Positions 1-6,665 of a stretch of DNA of 11,731 nt are shown piece by piece. The notes under the pieces are model-generated. The model searched no databases. It saw nothing but the letters and a program-made list of their open reading frames with translations, and had not been told where the DNA came from. The DNA comes from JBLNDG01 sp050261415 (GTDB lineage Bacteria > Bacillota > Clostridia > Lutisporales > Lutisporaceae): positions 1 through 11,731 of the forward strand of contig JBLNDG010000138.1 in NCBI GenBank assembly GCA_050261415.1. The letters run 5' to 3'. The translations under genes and the position numbers were made by a program. Position 1 is the first letter of the stretch. Every line of letters starts with the position of its first letter.

Positions 1-24
1 TTTTAATGGGGTTTTGTCACTTCT

Positions 25-33
25 ATTATATCA
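25..33 (-). promoter_or_regulatory. Possible extended -10 promoter element pointing out of the left edge
   Basis: On the minus strand this reads TGATATAAT, a consensus -10 hexamer with the TG of an extended -10. There is no recognisable -35 about 17 bp upstream. If real, it would drive a minus-strand transcript leaving the window about 20 bases later. In DNA this AT-rich such a match can arise by chance. Confidence 0.25.
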
Positions 34-59
34 CAGGAAGGGGCTTCTTGGACTTTTTT
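34..59 (+). terminator. Possible weak intrinsic terminator (plus strand)
   Basis: Bases 34-40 pair with 44-50 (7 bp, one G-U) around a GGG loop. Three bases later comes a run of six T (54-59). This could end a plus-strand gene lying left of the window. The stem is short and the T run is separated from it, so confidence is low. Confidence 0.35.
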
Positions 60-92
60 ATTGCCCAAAACTATTGATTTTTCAATGTTCAA

Positions 93-111
93 CGCACATT
101 AATAATGTGCG
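93..111. repeat. 8-bp inverted repeat downstream of the Cys-rich gene
   Basis: CGCACATT (93-100) and AATGTGCG (104-111) are perfect inverted arms around AAT. The site lies about 25 bases beyond the stop of the minus-strand Cys-rich gene. No T run follows it on the minus strand, so it is a poor terminator. It could be an operator for a neighbouring transcript or a weak RNA hairpin. A TGATATAAT sequence starts at 117 on the plus strand, but no gene follows it in that direction. Confidence 0.4.
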
Positions 112-135
112 AAAGTTGATATAATAATATTTATG

Positions 136-435
136 TTAATCATCTTCGCTTTTATGCTTGCTTCCCGAAGATTTGGAATCCGTATGCTTTTCATCTTTTT
201 TATAATCTACAATATAGTCCTCGTCATACTTCCAATTCCCAAGGTCCTCATCGTCTGTTACCAAGTCTTCATCTTCGATTATTTCATCTATATCGATACT
301 TTTATAATCGGCATCAAGATCTATGCATTTGCAGCAATTATCACAGATTTTATTGGGGTCAAGGTCACATCTGTCACATTCCCCACAATCAATACACTCT
401 CTGTCCATCAGGACACATTCCTTCTTATAGGCCAT
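136..435 (-). CDS. Small acidic cysteine-rich protein of unknown function
   Basis: This 99-aa protein is not one I can assign to a named family. Nine cysteines fall in the first 37 residues (7, 14, 17, 20, 23, 31, 34, 35, 37). They form a CxxCxxCxxC series and then a CxxCCxC cluster, a pattern typical of zinc or iron-sulfur binding. The rest is rich in Asp, Glu and Lys, very hydrophilic and probably disordered, and ends in a Ser/Lys/Asp tail. There is no signal peptide or membrane segment, so it should be cytosolic. The start is supported by a strong GGTGGAGG ribosome binding site just upstream. It is divergent from the membrane-protein gene, with about 200 bases between them that hold a Fur-like palindrome. 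A metal-binding or redox-related role is inference only. The strong ribosome binding site and regular cysteine spacing favour a real gene. Confidence 0.75.
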   Translation of the reverse strand: MAYKKECVLMDRECIDCGECDRCDLDPNKICDNCCKCIDLDADYKSIDIDEIIEDEDLVTDDEDLGNWKYDEDYIVDYKKDEKHTDSKSSGSKHKSEDD

Positions 436-592
436 TTTACTTCCTCCACCTTATAATTATTAACTAAACACAAATGTCTGAACTCATTATCTATATGTTT
501 TATTATAATAAAATTATTACAGGTTTTACAGTCATTTAATCATTATATAGCTTAAGATTAAAAGAAAATTAGAATTATACCGATATTTGTAA

Positions 593-598
593 TATAAT
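593..598 (+). promoter_or_regulatory. Putative -10 element of the membrane-protein gene
   Basis: A consensus TATAAT lies about 40 bases upstream of the proposed start. The -35 region is poor: TTAGAA at 569-574 with an 18-bp spacer is the best match. This would suit a promoter that needs an activator, or a weak one. The palindrome at 604-616 begins 6 bp downstream, so it covers the expected transcription start. Confidence 0.4.
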
Positions 599-603
599 AC
601 AAG

Positions 604-616
604 TGTAATCATTACA
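604..616. promoter_or_regulatory. Fur/PerR/Zur-like palindromic operator candidate
   Basis: TGTAATCATTACA is a perfect 6-1-6 palindrome. Its core, TAATNATTA, is the centre shared by Fur-family boxes of Firmicutes (for example PerR TTATAATNATTATAA and Zur CGTAATNATTACG). It lies just after a TATAAT and just before the ribosome binding site, where a bound repressor would block transcription. The sequence match is direct. The identity of the regulator is inference, and other repressors also use short palindromes of this kind. Confidence 0.45.
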
Positions 617-635
617 AAAAAGGGTGGGTGAGATA

Positions 636-1829
636 TTGTTTAGCATAACTACCAATATATTTATCTTTGCAGTTTACTTTTTAATATTAATCGTTGAGTT
701 TATATTCTTCAAGCTACTTGATTTGAGCTATGGACCGGCATGGATGATAACAACGCTATTCTATATTGCTGTAATTGCATATCAGGTTTTGCTTAAAACC
801 AACGAATACTTAGAGAAAACAAAAGTTAGAGAAATAATCGTACATATTATGGATACAATCAATGGAATCCCGCTATTGAACCAGGATGACAAACTGATTA
901 TTAAATGGGACATAATATTTAAGAAGCTCATAGATAAAAAAGAATACGTTCTCTATGACAATATTATCAAGGTAAAGACGAAAACCATTGATCATCTGGT
1001 TAATCAGTACCCTTCCCTATTACTCGACAGCTCAACAGACATGCTGGAAAGCAATCATAATATCGATTTGAATACGGTCTTAAGCAGCAAAGGCAGCAAA
1101 CCTGTGGCAGATATAAGAGCCCAGGAGATAAACGAAGAACTTAAAAACAAGTTATATGTAAAGTATTTGAGCGGTGACAAGATTACCTTTGCTAATTATG
1201 ATTCATCCATATATCTGGATATAGTCGTAAATGATGAGTTTGAGCCGCAAAACTATGAGAAGCTGGGTATAAGGCCGGACAAAAGGTATGATGGTTTCTC
1301 CGTAGTTGCTTTTTATAAGAGCGAGAAATATTCTATAGTAAATAGGACAATGGTCTTTAATAAGCGTATAGATAAGGAGAAATGGCTGTATAGAAATATT
1401 GACAGGCTTATGCAGTGTGCAGAGAATATTATAGCCGGTATTCAGGAGTACAGTATTATTGTTGATGATCTTGCCCTTAAGGAAATAACCAGTGATTATA
1501 TTGACAATGACAGCGGAAGAATCCCCTTCTTCCATTTCGAGTGTATTGAGGACAACCTTCTGATATTCAGCGGTGTAGAAAACGGTAAAGAGCTTGTTAA
1601 GGCATATTGCTCACTTACCACAAACCATAATGGCTTTGAAATAAACCTTGAAAGATATGAACTCATTATTGAAGAACAAAGAGAGATTGTAGAAGATGAA
1701 AAAACTGTTGCAATAGGTAACTCTTATCAGCCGCTCATAACTATAATGGAGAAAATGCCGGTAATAACAAACAATATCAGAATGGCAATATCAAAGAAGG
1801 ATATAGATGATATAGTAATTAAATCATAA
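636..1829 (+). CDS. Hypothetical protein with two N-terminal membrane helices
   Basis: I do not recognise this family. The protein is 397 aa from the TTG at 636. Two hydrophobic segments lie near residues 4-27 and 35-52. A long, mostly polar domain follows, with alternating charged and hydrophobic stretches and no motif I can name. Because both helices are at the N-terminus, the bulk is probably cytoplasmic, but topology is not certain. I prefer TTG at 636 because GGGTGGGTGA precedes it at a usable distance. A GTG at 624 is in frame but its only purines sit directly against it. The gene is preceded by a Fur-like palindrome. It is convergent with the LysM gene, only 17 bases apart and with no clear terminator between them. 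Reading-frame length and codon pattern make it a convincing gene. Function is unknown. Confidence 0.85.
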   Translation: MFSITTNIFIFAVYFLILIVEFIFFKLLDLSYGPAWMITTLFYIAVIAYQVLLKTNEYLEKTKVREIIVHIMDTINGIPLLNQDDKLIIKWDIIFKKLIDKKEYVLYDNIIKVKTKTIDHLVNQYPSLLLDSSTDMLESNHNIDLNTVLSSKGSKPVADIRAQEINEELKNKLYVKYLSGDKITFANYDSSIYLDIVVNDEFEPQNYEKLGIRPDKRYDGFSVVAFYKSEKYSIVNRTMVFNKRIDKEKWLYRNIDRLMQCAENIIAGIQEYSIIVDDLALKEITSDYIDNDSGRIPFFHFECIEDNLLIFSGVENGKELVKAYCSLTTNHNGFEINLERYELIIEEQREIVEDEKTVAIGNSYQPLITIMEKMPVITNNIRMAISKKDIDDIVIKS

Positions 1830-1846
1830 AAGGCTTTTAGGGAATC

Positions 1847-2140
1847 TTATTCGTATATAGGGAAGTAAATCAACTCGCCGGGCCTTATGTTAGCACTCTT
1901 GAGGTTGTTCACTTCCATTACTTTTATGATATAGTCCCTTATATCCATATTGTTGCTGACGTACTCCTGTGAAAGGTTCCAAAGGGTATCCCCCTCTTCC
2001 ACATATTTGGATACGAGTTCCAGATCGGCACTGCCTCTTGCACTTACGACAAGAGTAAAAAAGGATATAAGCATTATTGTTATCAGCAGGCTCATTGATA
2101 TCAAAAATCTGAGCCTGTTTTTTATTTTGTATCTTCTCAT
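1847..2140 (-). CDS. yneA: YneA-like LysM protein, probable SOS cell-division inhibitor
   Basis: The protein is 97 aa, about the size of Bacillus subtilis YneA (roughly 105 aa). A basic N-terminus (MRRYKIKNR) is followed by a membrane anchor or signal segment at about 11-33. A single LysM domain follows at about 46-96, with the typical EGDTLWNLS start and RPGELIYFP end. LysM domains bind peptidoglycan, so it should act at the outer face of the membrane. In B. subtilis, yneA lies divergently next to lexA, is repressed by LexA, and delays septation during the SOS response. Here the gene is also divergent from lexA, with two LexA boxes in its promoter. The ribosome binding site GGAGGGG lies 7-8 bases before the ATG. 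The assignment rests on context, size and domain order. A plain LysM surface protein is the alternative, but the LexA boxes make that less likely. Confidence 0.85.
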   Translation of the reverse strand: MRRYKIKNRLRFLISMSLLITIMLISFFTLVVSARGSADLELVSKYVEEGDTLWNLSQEYVSNNMDIRDYIIKVMEVNNLKSANIRPGELIYFPIYE

Positions 2141-2158
2141 ATTAATCCCCTCCGTGTA

Positions 2159-2172
2159 CGAACGTATGTTCT
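2159..2172. promoter_or_regulatory. LexA box 1 (yneA side)
   Basis: CGAACGTATGTTCT has a perfect GAAC-N4-GTTC core at 2160-2171, matching the Gram-positive LexA consensus CGAACRNRYGTTYC. It lies downstream of the yneA -10, over or just after the expected start of transcription, where LexA would block the promoter. Confidence 0.9.
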
Positions 2173-2180
2173 ATAGTTTT

Positions 2181-2209
2181 ATTTTATACGAACATATGTA
2201 CTATGTCAA
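2181..2209 (-). promoter_or_regulatory. Sigma-A promoter of yneA
   Basis: On the minus strand a perfect -35 TTGACA (2204-2209) and a near-consensus -10 TAAAAT (2181-2186) are separated by exactly 17 bp. LexA box 2 fills the spacer and box 1 lies just downstream, so repression should be tight in undamaged cells. Confidence 0.85.
2189..2201. promoter_or_regulatory. LexA box 2 (yneA promoter spacer)
   Basis: CGAACATATGTAC has a GAAC-N4-GTAC core with one departure from the GAAC-N4-GTTC palindrome. It sits between the -35 and -10 of yneA. Its centre is 30 bp from that of box 1, about three helical turns, so both sites face the same side of the DNA. Confidence 0.8.
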
Positions 2210-2288
2210 GGGAAAAATTATCAAAATATAAAAATTGCATATATGTGCAAAATCAAGGCTTTGAGCTACTTTAACAGTAATTTTGAAA

Positions 2289-2301
2289 TTGTTCTGAACA
2301 A
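2289..2301. repeat. TTGTTC-T-GAACAA palindrome upstream of lexA
   Basis: This perfect 6-1-6 inverted repeat lies 15 bases upstream of LexA box 3. It contains GTTC and GAAC half-sites, but in the opposite order and spacing to a LexA box, so it is not a standard one. It could bind another regulator or be chance. Confidence 0.35.
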
Positions 2302-2315
2302 ATTTTTTCACATTA

Positions 2316-2329
2316 CGAACATATGTTTG
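2316..2329. promoter_or_regulatory. LexA box 3 (lexA operator)
   Basis: CGAACATATGTTTG has a GAAC-N4-GTTT core at 2317-2328, one base off the perfect palindrome. It overlaps the lexA -35 hexamer (2327-2332), as expected for autorepression by competition with RNA polymerase. Confidence 0.88.
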
Positions 2330-2355
2330 AAAAATTTACAATATTATGATATAAT
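2327..2355 (+). promoter_or_regulatory. Sigma-A promoter of lexA
   Basis: TTGAAA (2327-2332) and TATAAT (2350-2355) are separated by exactly 17 bp, and the -10 is extended (TGATATAAT). The expected start lies near 2362, giving a leader of about 65 bases. Confidence 0.88.
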
Positions 2356-2427
2356 AGCTTCGTATAAGAGGGAACGAAACAGAACAATCGGGGAATTTGC
2401 CCATACAATAGAGAATGGAGTGTTGAC

Positions 2428-3048
2428 ATGAACATAGATGATTTAAGCAAAAAGCAAATGGAAGTATTGAGCTTTATAAAAAAGGAGATAAACAAGAAGG
2501 GATATCCTCCCTCCGTTCGAGAAATTTGCGATGCGGTCAAGTTGAAATCTACTTCGACCGTACACGGGCATTTGGAAAGACTTGAGAAAAAAGGCTATAT
2601 AAGGCGTGACCCTACCAAACCAAGGGCTATTGAAGTTCTTGACAGCAACAGTTCTGTAGTATCAAGAAAAGAAATGGTAGAGCTTCCGATTGTGGGCAAG
2701 GTAACTGCAGGTGTTCCGATACTTGCCGAAGAAAATATCGAGGACTCCTTTCCTGTTCCGGTTGATTTTGTTGGAAATAGTGAGGCTTTCATGCTTGTTG
2801 TTAAAGGCGACAGCATGATTAATGCAGGTATATTTGACGGGGACTATGTAATTGTAAGACAGCAGTCAGTAGCTAAGAATGGCGATATTGTTGTAGCTCT
2901 TCTTAATGATGAAGCTACAGTTAAAACCTTTTACAAAGAAAAGGATTATTTCAGACTTCAACCGGAGAACCCCTACCTCATGCCTATTATTGTAAGGGAG
3001 CTGAACATACTCGGCAAGGTAATCGGAGTGTTCAGAAGGATAAAATAA
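2428..3048 (+). CDS. lexA: SOS transcriptional repressor LexA
   Basis: LexA represses DNA-damage genes. RecA-ssDNA filaments stimulate its self-cleavage, which lifts repression. The protein is 206 aa, normal for Bacillus/Clostridium LexA. Residues 1-70 form the winged helix-turn-helix (PSVREICDAVKLKSTSTVHGHL region, helices at about 28-52, wing ending in RRDPTKPRAIEV). The C-terminal half is the S24 peptidase-like domain. The cleavage site is Ala94-Gly95 in VTAGVP, the nucleophile is Ser129 in GDSM, and the general base is Lys166 in ATVK, so all key residues are present. A GGAG ribosome binding site lies 7 bases before the ATG. The promoter carries one LexA box and the divergent yneA carries two. 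The gene ends 19 bases before the convergent exporter operon and shares its terminator. The identification is secure. Confidence 0.98.
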   Translation: MNIDDLSKKQMEVLSFIKKEINKKGYPPSVREICDAVKLKSTSTVHGHLERLEKKGYIRRDPTKPRAIEVLDSNSSVVSRKEMVELPIVGKVTAGVPILAEENIEDSFPVPVDFVGNSEAFMLVVKGDSMINAGIFDGDYVIVRQQSVAKNGDIVVALLNDEATVKTFYKEKDYFRLQPENPYLMPIIVRELNILGKVIGVFRRIK

Positions 3049-3054
3049 AGTAAC

Positions 3055-3085
3055 AAAAAGAGGCTTTTAAAGCCTCTTTATTTTT
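3055..3085. terminator. Bidirectional intrinsic terminator between lexA and the adaptor gene
   Basis: AAAGAGGC (3057-3064) pairs with GCCTCTTT (3072-3079). A T run (3081-3085) follows on the plus strand, and a T run from the A tract at 3055-3059 follows on the minus strand. It ends lexA in one direction and the exporter operon in the other. The last four codons of the adaptor gene and its stop lie inside the hairpin. Confidence 0.88.
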
Positions 3086-4302
3086 GTCCCTTCCTCCAGG
3101 GCCTTATCAGGAGATAGAATCACTTCCTCCCCTTCCTTCAAGCCTTTCAGTACCTCAACCTGCTCACTGCCTTCAAGGCCCTTCTCAATTGCTCTCAGCT
3201 TGGCTACCCCGCCTTCGTTAACAAATACATGGTCTTTACTCTGATAATTGAATACAGCTTTTTCATCTATCAAAAGTGTACTGTTTTTACTTTGTGTAAT
3301 AATTTTTACTGTCATATCGTACCCCGGCCTCAGTCCCTCAACTGTATTGTCCAAAGCAATTTCTACCTTGACCCTTTTCTGCTCTATACCAAGGTCGGAC
3401 GTTTTGCTGAAGGCTTTTGGGTATACCTTTCTTACTGTACCCAGGAGGCCCTTTATTCCCAAGTCTTCATCCTCAATTCTCACAGGAGAGCCTTCTTTAA
3501 TTCCTGCTATATCCTCAATGAGCACATCGGCTTCGATATAATAACCCTTTGAACCGCCTATTTCAAATAGTTTTGTTCCTGTCTGAACTACATCGCCTTC
3601 TTTTGTTTCTACTGTCAATAACAGACCGTCCATAGGGGATTTGACAACCATATTATCCGCTTTTGACTTTAGCTGGTCAATGTTAGCCTGAATCTCTGAA
3701 AGCTGAGCTTCATATTGCTTCCTTACATTACCCGATGCACCCTTCTCTGCAGCTGCCAGGCTGCTTTTGGCAGTTTCCAGGCTTGCTTCTGCAGCTGCCA
3801 GTTTGGTGACTGAGCTTTTATAGGTTTCAAGGCTTACTGCTCCTGCTTCATATAATGCCCTATTGCTGTCAACTGCTGTTTTTGATTCTTCATATGACGC
3901 TTCAGCAGAACGCACCTGAGCATTTAGCCTGCGTATCTCTTCCTCATCCGCTGAGCTTTTTACTTCGTCATACTTTGCTGAGGTTGCCAGTTTCTGTGCC
4001 TCCAATGCCTTTATCTGCAGCAGCAAATCACTGTTGTCGATTGTTGCCAGCACCTCCCCGGCTTTTACCGTTTCTCCGGCCTTTTTTACTACCTGAATGA
4101 CTCTGCCTGTTGACACTGAGTAAACGTCTGTTTCTTCTTCAAGCATCAGGTTTCCGGTTTCTTCAACATACTTTTCAATATTGCCCCTGGTTACTTTTGA
4201 AGTCTCAACAGCCGTTGCCTGACTTCCGGCCTTGATTTTCAAGCCGATTACGCTTATTACTATAACAAGGATAATGACTGCCCAAATAATTTTTTTCTTC
4301 AT
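3067..4302 (-). CDS. HlyD/MacA-family adaptor subunit of an ABC exporter
   Basis: This 411-aa membrane-fusion (adaptor) protein should work with the permease and ATPase encoded just upstream. One membrane helix lies at about 5-22 with a short cytosolic MKKK start. The two halves of the lipoyl-like domain are at about 55-93 and 216-250. They are separated by a long Ala/Glu/Lys-rich coiled-coil hairpin (about 95-215). A beta-barrel (about 255-340) and a membrane-proximal domain (about 341-411) follow. This is the MacA/YknX order. With no outer membrane expected, the hairpin would project into the cell wall rather than meet a TolC-like channel. The ATG lies 11 bases after the permease stop, and its GGGGG ribosome binding site overlaps that stop (TAGGGGG), suggesting translational coupling. 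It is the last gene of the operon. Substrate unknown. Confidence 0.92.
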   Translation of the reverse strand: MKKKIIWAVIILVIVISVIGLKIKAGSQATAVETSKVTRGNIEKYVEETGNLMLEEETDVYSVSTGRVIQVVKKAGETVKAGEVLATIDNSDLLLQIKALEAQKLATSAKYDEVKSSADEEEIRRLNAQVRSAEASYEESKTAVDSNRALYEAGAVSLETYKSSVTKLAAAEASLETAKSSLAAAEKGASGNVRKQYEAQLSEIQANIDQLKSKADNMVVKSPMDGLLLTVETKEGDVVQTGTKLFEIGGSKGYYIEADVLIEDIAGIKEGSPVRIEDEDLGIKGLLGTVRKVYPKAFSKTSDLGIEQKRVKVEIALDNTVEGLRPGYDMTVKIITQSKNSTLLIDEKAVFNYQSKDHVFVNEGGVAKLRAIEKGLEGSEQVEVLKGLKEGEEVILSPDKALEEGTKIKRL

Positions 4303-4313
4303 TTTAATACCCC

Positions 4314-6665
4314 CTAAGATATGCGGTTCTTTAACGCATCAATAAAGTTAAGGTTATAAATCTTTTTTAATGTAGCCAGCTGCGCAATTATTACGAAAAA
4401 AATAGAAGCAGCAGCCGCCTGCAGGAAGATCTTCGGCGATAATATGACCGGGAAGGTAATCATATCTGAACTGAAGGAATCAACCATACCGTTAATCATG
4501 GCTGCTCCCAACGGAATTCCTACAATAATTGCAATTCCGGCCATAAGGAAATTTTCCTTGCTGATCATGCCGTAAACATCTATTTTGTCAAACCCCATAA
4601 TACGCAGAGCTGCAAATTCCGTAGTACGCTCGGAAATACCAATTATAGTTGCATTATATATCAGGGCGAAGCCCAATATCCCCCCGAACAGCATGTAGCA
4701 CCATATGGCAAAGTTCATGGTATCCAGAAATTCTTCAAAGGAACGCTTCATGTCGCCTACAGAGCTTACTGCAGTGACATTTTTGACATCCTCCAGTTTT
4801 ACTTTCAGGTCAGCATCCGATTCAACAGAAACTCCGGTAACCATTTGCCTTTTCAAAAGCTGTTCCTGCATTGAATCAATATTCATATATGCATTGGCGC
4901 CCAGGTACTGCATGAATATGCCGGTTACCTGCAGCGTTACATCATCTTTACCCGGAAGAAAGCTTTTGACTGTTATTGCATCGCCTTCTTTTACATTGAG
5001 GTCTTTGGCTATTGCCTCTGTGATGAAAATTCCGTTCTCAGGCAGTTTTACCGTGTTATTACCGCTGTCGACAAACTTATAAAAAGCTGTCTGCTGCGGT
5101 ACCCCAATTACAGTAACAGTTTTTTTCTTCCAGCCATTTACGAGCTCAAAAGGATACTCCAGCCTCGGTTCGATTTTCTTAGCTTCTATCAGGTGACTTA
5201 AATCCACTAAAGAATTTTTATTCATTGGATGTGCAAATTCCAATGTATAATCCATTTTCTGATACTCCCCGAACTGAAGCTCAAACATGGATACTATTGC
5301 ATTTGCCATATATAAAGGAACTGTATTTATTGCATAGGCTAAGGCCAAACCCAGCACAAGGAAGGCAAATCTTCTTTTATTTCTCATTATATTGCGGACA
5401 ACCATTTTCCAGCTGAAGGGAACATGCTTCCAAAGAACAGTCAATCTTTCAAGGAGTATCCGCCTGCCTGTTTTCGGCGCCTCAGGGCGCATGGAGTCAG
5501 CAGGCATTATTCTTATTACCCCTCTGGCTCCGATAAGTCCTGATCCGATGCAGAATATGCTGGTCAGTAAGATACCGTTTATAATATAGCTGTATGGTAT
5601 TTGTATTCCTGCCAGAGGAATATTAAAATAGGATACAAATACCTGGCTCATCGGGTTTGATAAAAACAATCCCCATGTAATTCCTGTTATAGAGCCTATC
5701 AAGCCTATTGACAGTGCATATTTGGTGTAGTGGGAGAGAATTGCTGCATTGCTGTACCCCAACGCCTTCAATACACCGATTGCTATCCTGTCGTTATTGA
5801 CAATCCTGGAAAGCATAATGGAAATAATAATTGCTGCGACCAAAAGGAACATAGCCGGAAGCACCGAAGACATCATTTCAATCCCGTCGAGTTTTTGCAT
5901 AAGAACATTATTGCTTAATTGGTCTTCCAGCTTGGTTATCTTTTTTACCCCGTACTTACCCAGCTTTTTTTCCACCTGATCCGATATATCATCGATTTTA
6001 ACCTGGTCATTGACTTTAATAAGCACTTCGTTATAGCTGCCCCTGTATCCAAAGACGGATTGAGCAAAGGCTTCACTAACATAAGCTACTCCGAACTTTT
6101 CAGGTGCAGGCATAAGACTTTGCTCATTCTTCATGAGGTAAATAAATTCCGAACTGGACGCAATGCCTGAAACCTTCAAATTATGTATTCTTCCGTTTAT
6201 GCGGGGTTCAATTATATCACCGGACTTGATATTTCTTGCTTTTGCAAACTGTTCCAGCAGGATTGCATTGTCAGTGTCTAATTCAGTATTTTTATTTTCC
6301 TCAGTATAAAGCTTGTTTATAATTCCGCCATTTGGGGGAACGGATATTATGCGGATGTTTACCTTTTCATCCTTGTCAGCGACCTGAAGCGGTACATCAA
6401 AGCTTACACGTCCCTGCACAGCGCTTATCCCCGGGATGGTTTTCAAATCCTCAATTGCACTCTGCGGAATTTTCATTACCTCAACCGTCAGGTCGTTCAT
6501 ATTTGTAGTACTGTAATAATGGTCAACGGCATTCCGTATATTGATATCCATCACATTGAACATAACATATACTAATAAGGCTACTGCTACTATTAAGGTT
6601 ATGGAAATGAACTGGCCTTTTGAATGTCTGACCATGCGCAGTAATCTGCGATCCAGCTTTTTCAT
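4314..6665 (-). CDS. ABC transporter permease with two FtsX/MacB-like units
   Basis: This is a membrane subunit of 783 aa from the ATG at 6665. Helices are predicted near 18-38, then 266-287, 313-336 and 360-382 (first FtsX unit). A second-half helix follows at 432-453, with the second FtsX unit at 650-673, 706-728 and 746-766. Each half has a large extracytoplasmic segment (about 40-265 and 455-649) like the MacB core. The two halves share the pattern of an alanine/leucine-gly motif after the FtsX helix (IGVLKALGY and FAALRIMGF), which is typical of the FtsX coupling region. The chosen ATG overlaps the ATPase stop by one base (TAATG). A GTG at 6671 with AAAGGA upstream is an alternative start. 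It probably belongs to a mechanotransmission-type exporter. Family assignment is firm, substrate unknown. Confidence 0.93.
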   Translation of the reverse strand: MKKLDRRLLRMVRHSKGQFISITLIVAVALLVYVMFNVMDINIRNAVDHYYSTTNMNDLTVEVMKIPQSAIEDLKTIPGISAVQGRVSFDVPLQVADKDEKVNIRIISVPPNGGIINKLYTEENKNTELDTDNAILLEQFAKARNIKSGDIIEPRINGRIHNLKVSGIASSSEFIYLMKNEQSLMPAPEKFGVAYVSEAFAQSVFGYRGSYNEVLIKVNDQVKIDDISDQVEKKLGKYGVKKITKLEDQLSNNVLMQKLDGIEMMSSVLPAMFLLVAAIIISIMLSRIVNNDRIAIGVLKALGYSNAAILSHYTKYALSIGLIGSITGITWGLFLSNPMSQVFVSYFNIPLAGIQIPYSYIINGILLTSIFCIGSGLIGARGVIRIMPADSMRPEAPKTGRRILLERLTVLWKHVPFSWKMVVRNIMRNKRRFAFLVLGLALAYAINTVPLYMANAIVSMFELQFGEYQKMDYTLEFAHPMNKNSLVDLSHLIEAKKIEPRLEYPFELVNGWKKKTVTVIGVPQQTAFYKFVDSGNNTVKLPENGIFITEAIAKDLNVKEGDAITVKSFLPGKDDVTLQVTGIFMQYLGANAYMNIDSMQEQLLKRQMVTGVSVESDADLKVKLEDVKNVTAVSSVGDMKRSFEEFLDTMNFAIWCYMLFGGILGFALIYNATIIGISERTTEFAALRIMGFDKIDVYGMISKENFLMAGIAIIVGIPLGAAMINGMVDSFSSDMITFPVILSPKIFLQAAAASIFFVIIAQLATLKKIYNLNFIDALKNRIS

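Noticed and set aside
117..125. Extended -10-like TGATATAAT on the plus strand
   Set aside because: No -35 is present and no plus-strand gene follows before the antisense of the Cys-rich gene. Kept only as a possible antisense start.
133..456. Plus-strand open frame of 107 codons, hydrophobic
   Set aside because: It is the antisense shadow of the Cys-rich gene and has no ribosome binding site. Its hydrophobic look comes from the complement of acidic codons.
1830..1846. Terminator between the membrane-protein gene and yneA
   Set aside because: Only AAAAGGCTTTT is present, too short for a stable stem and with no following T run.
3229..3552. Plus-strand open frames inside the adaptor, permease, ATPase and glutamine synthetase genes
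   Set aside because: They overlap strongly supported minus-strand genes, lack ribosome binding sites and give no recognisable proteins.
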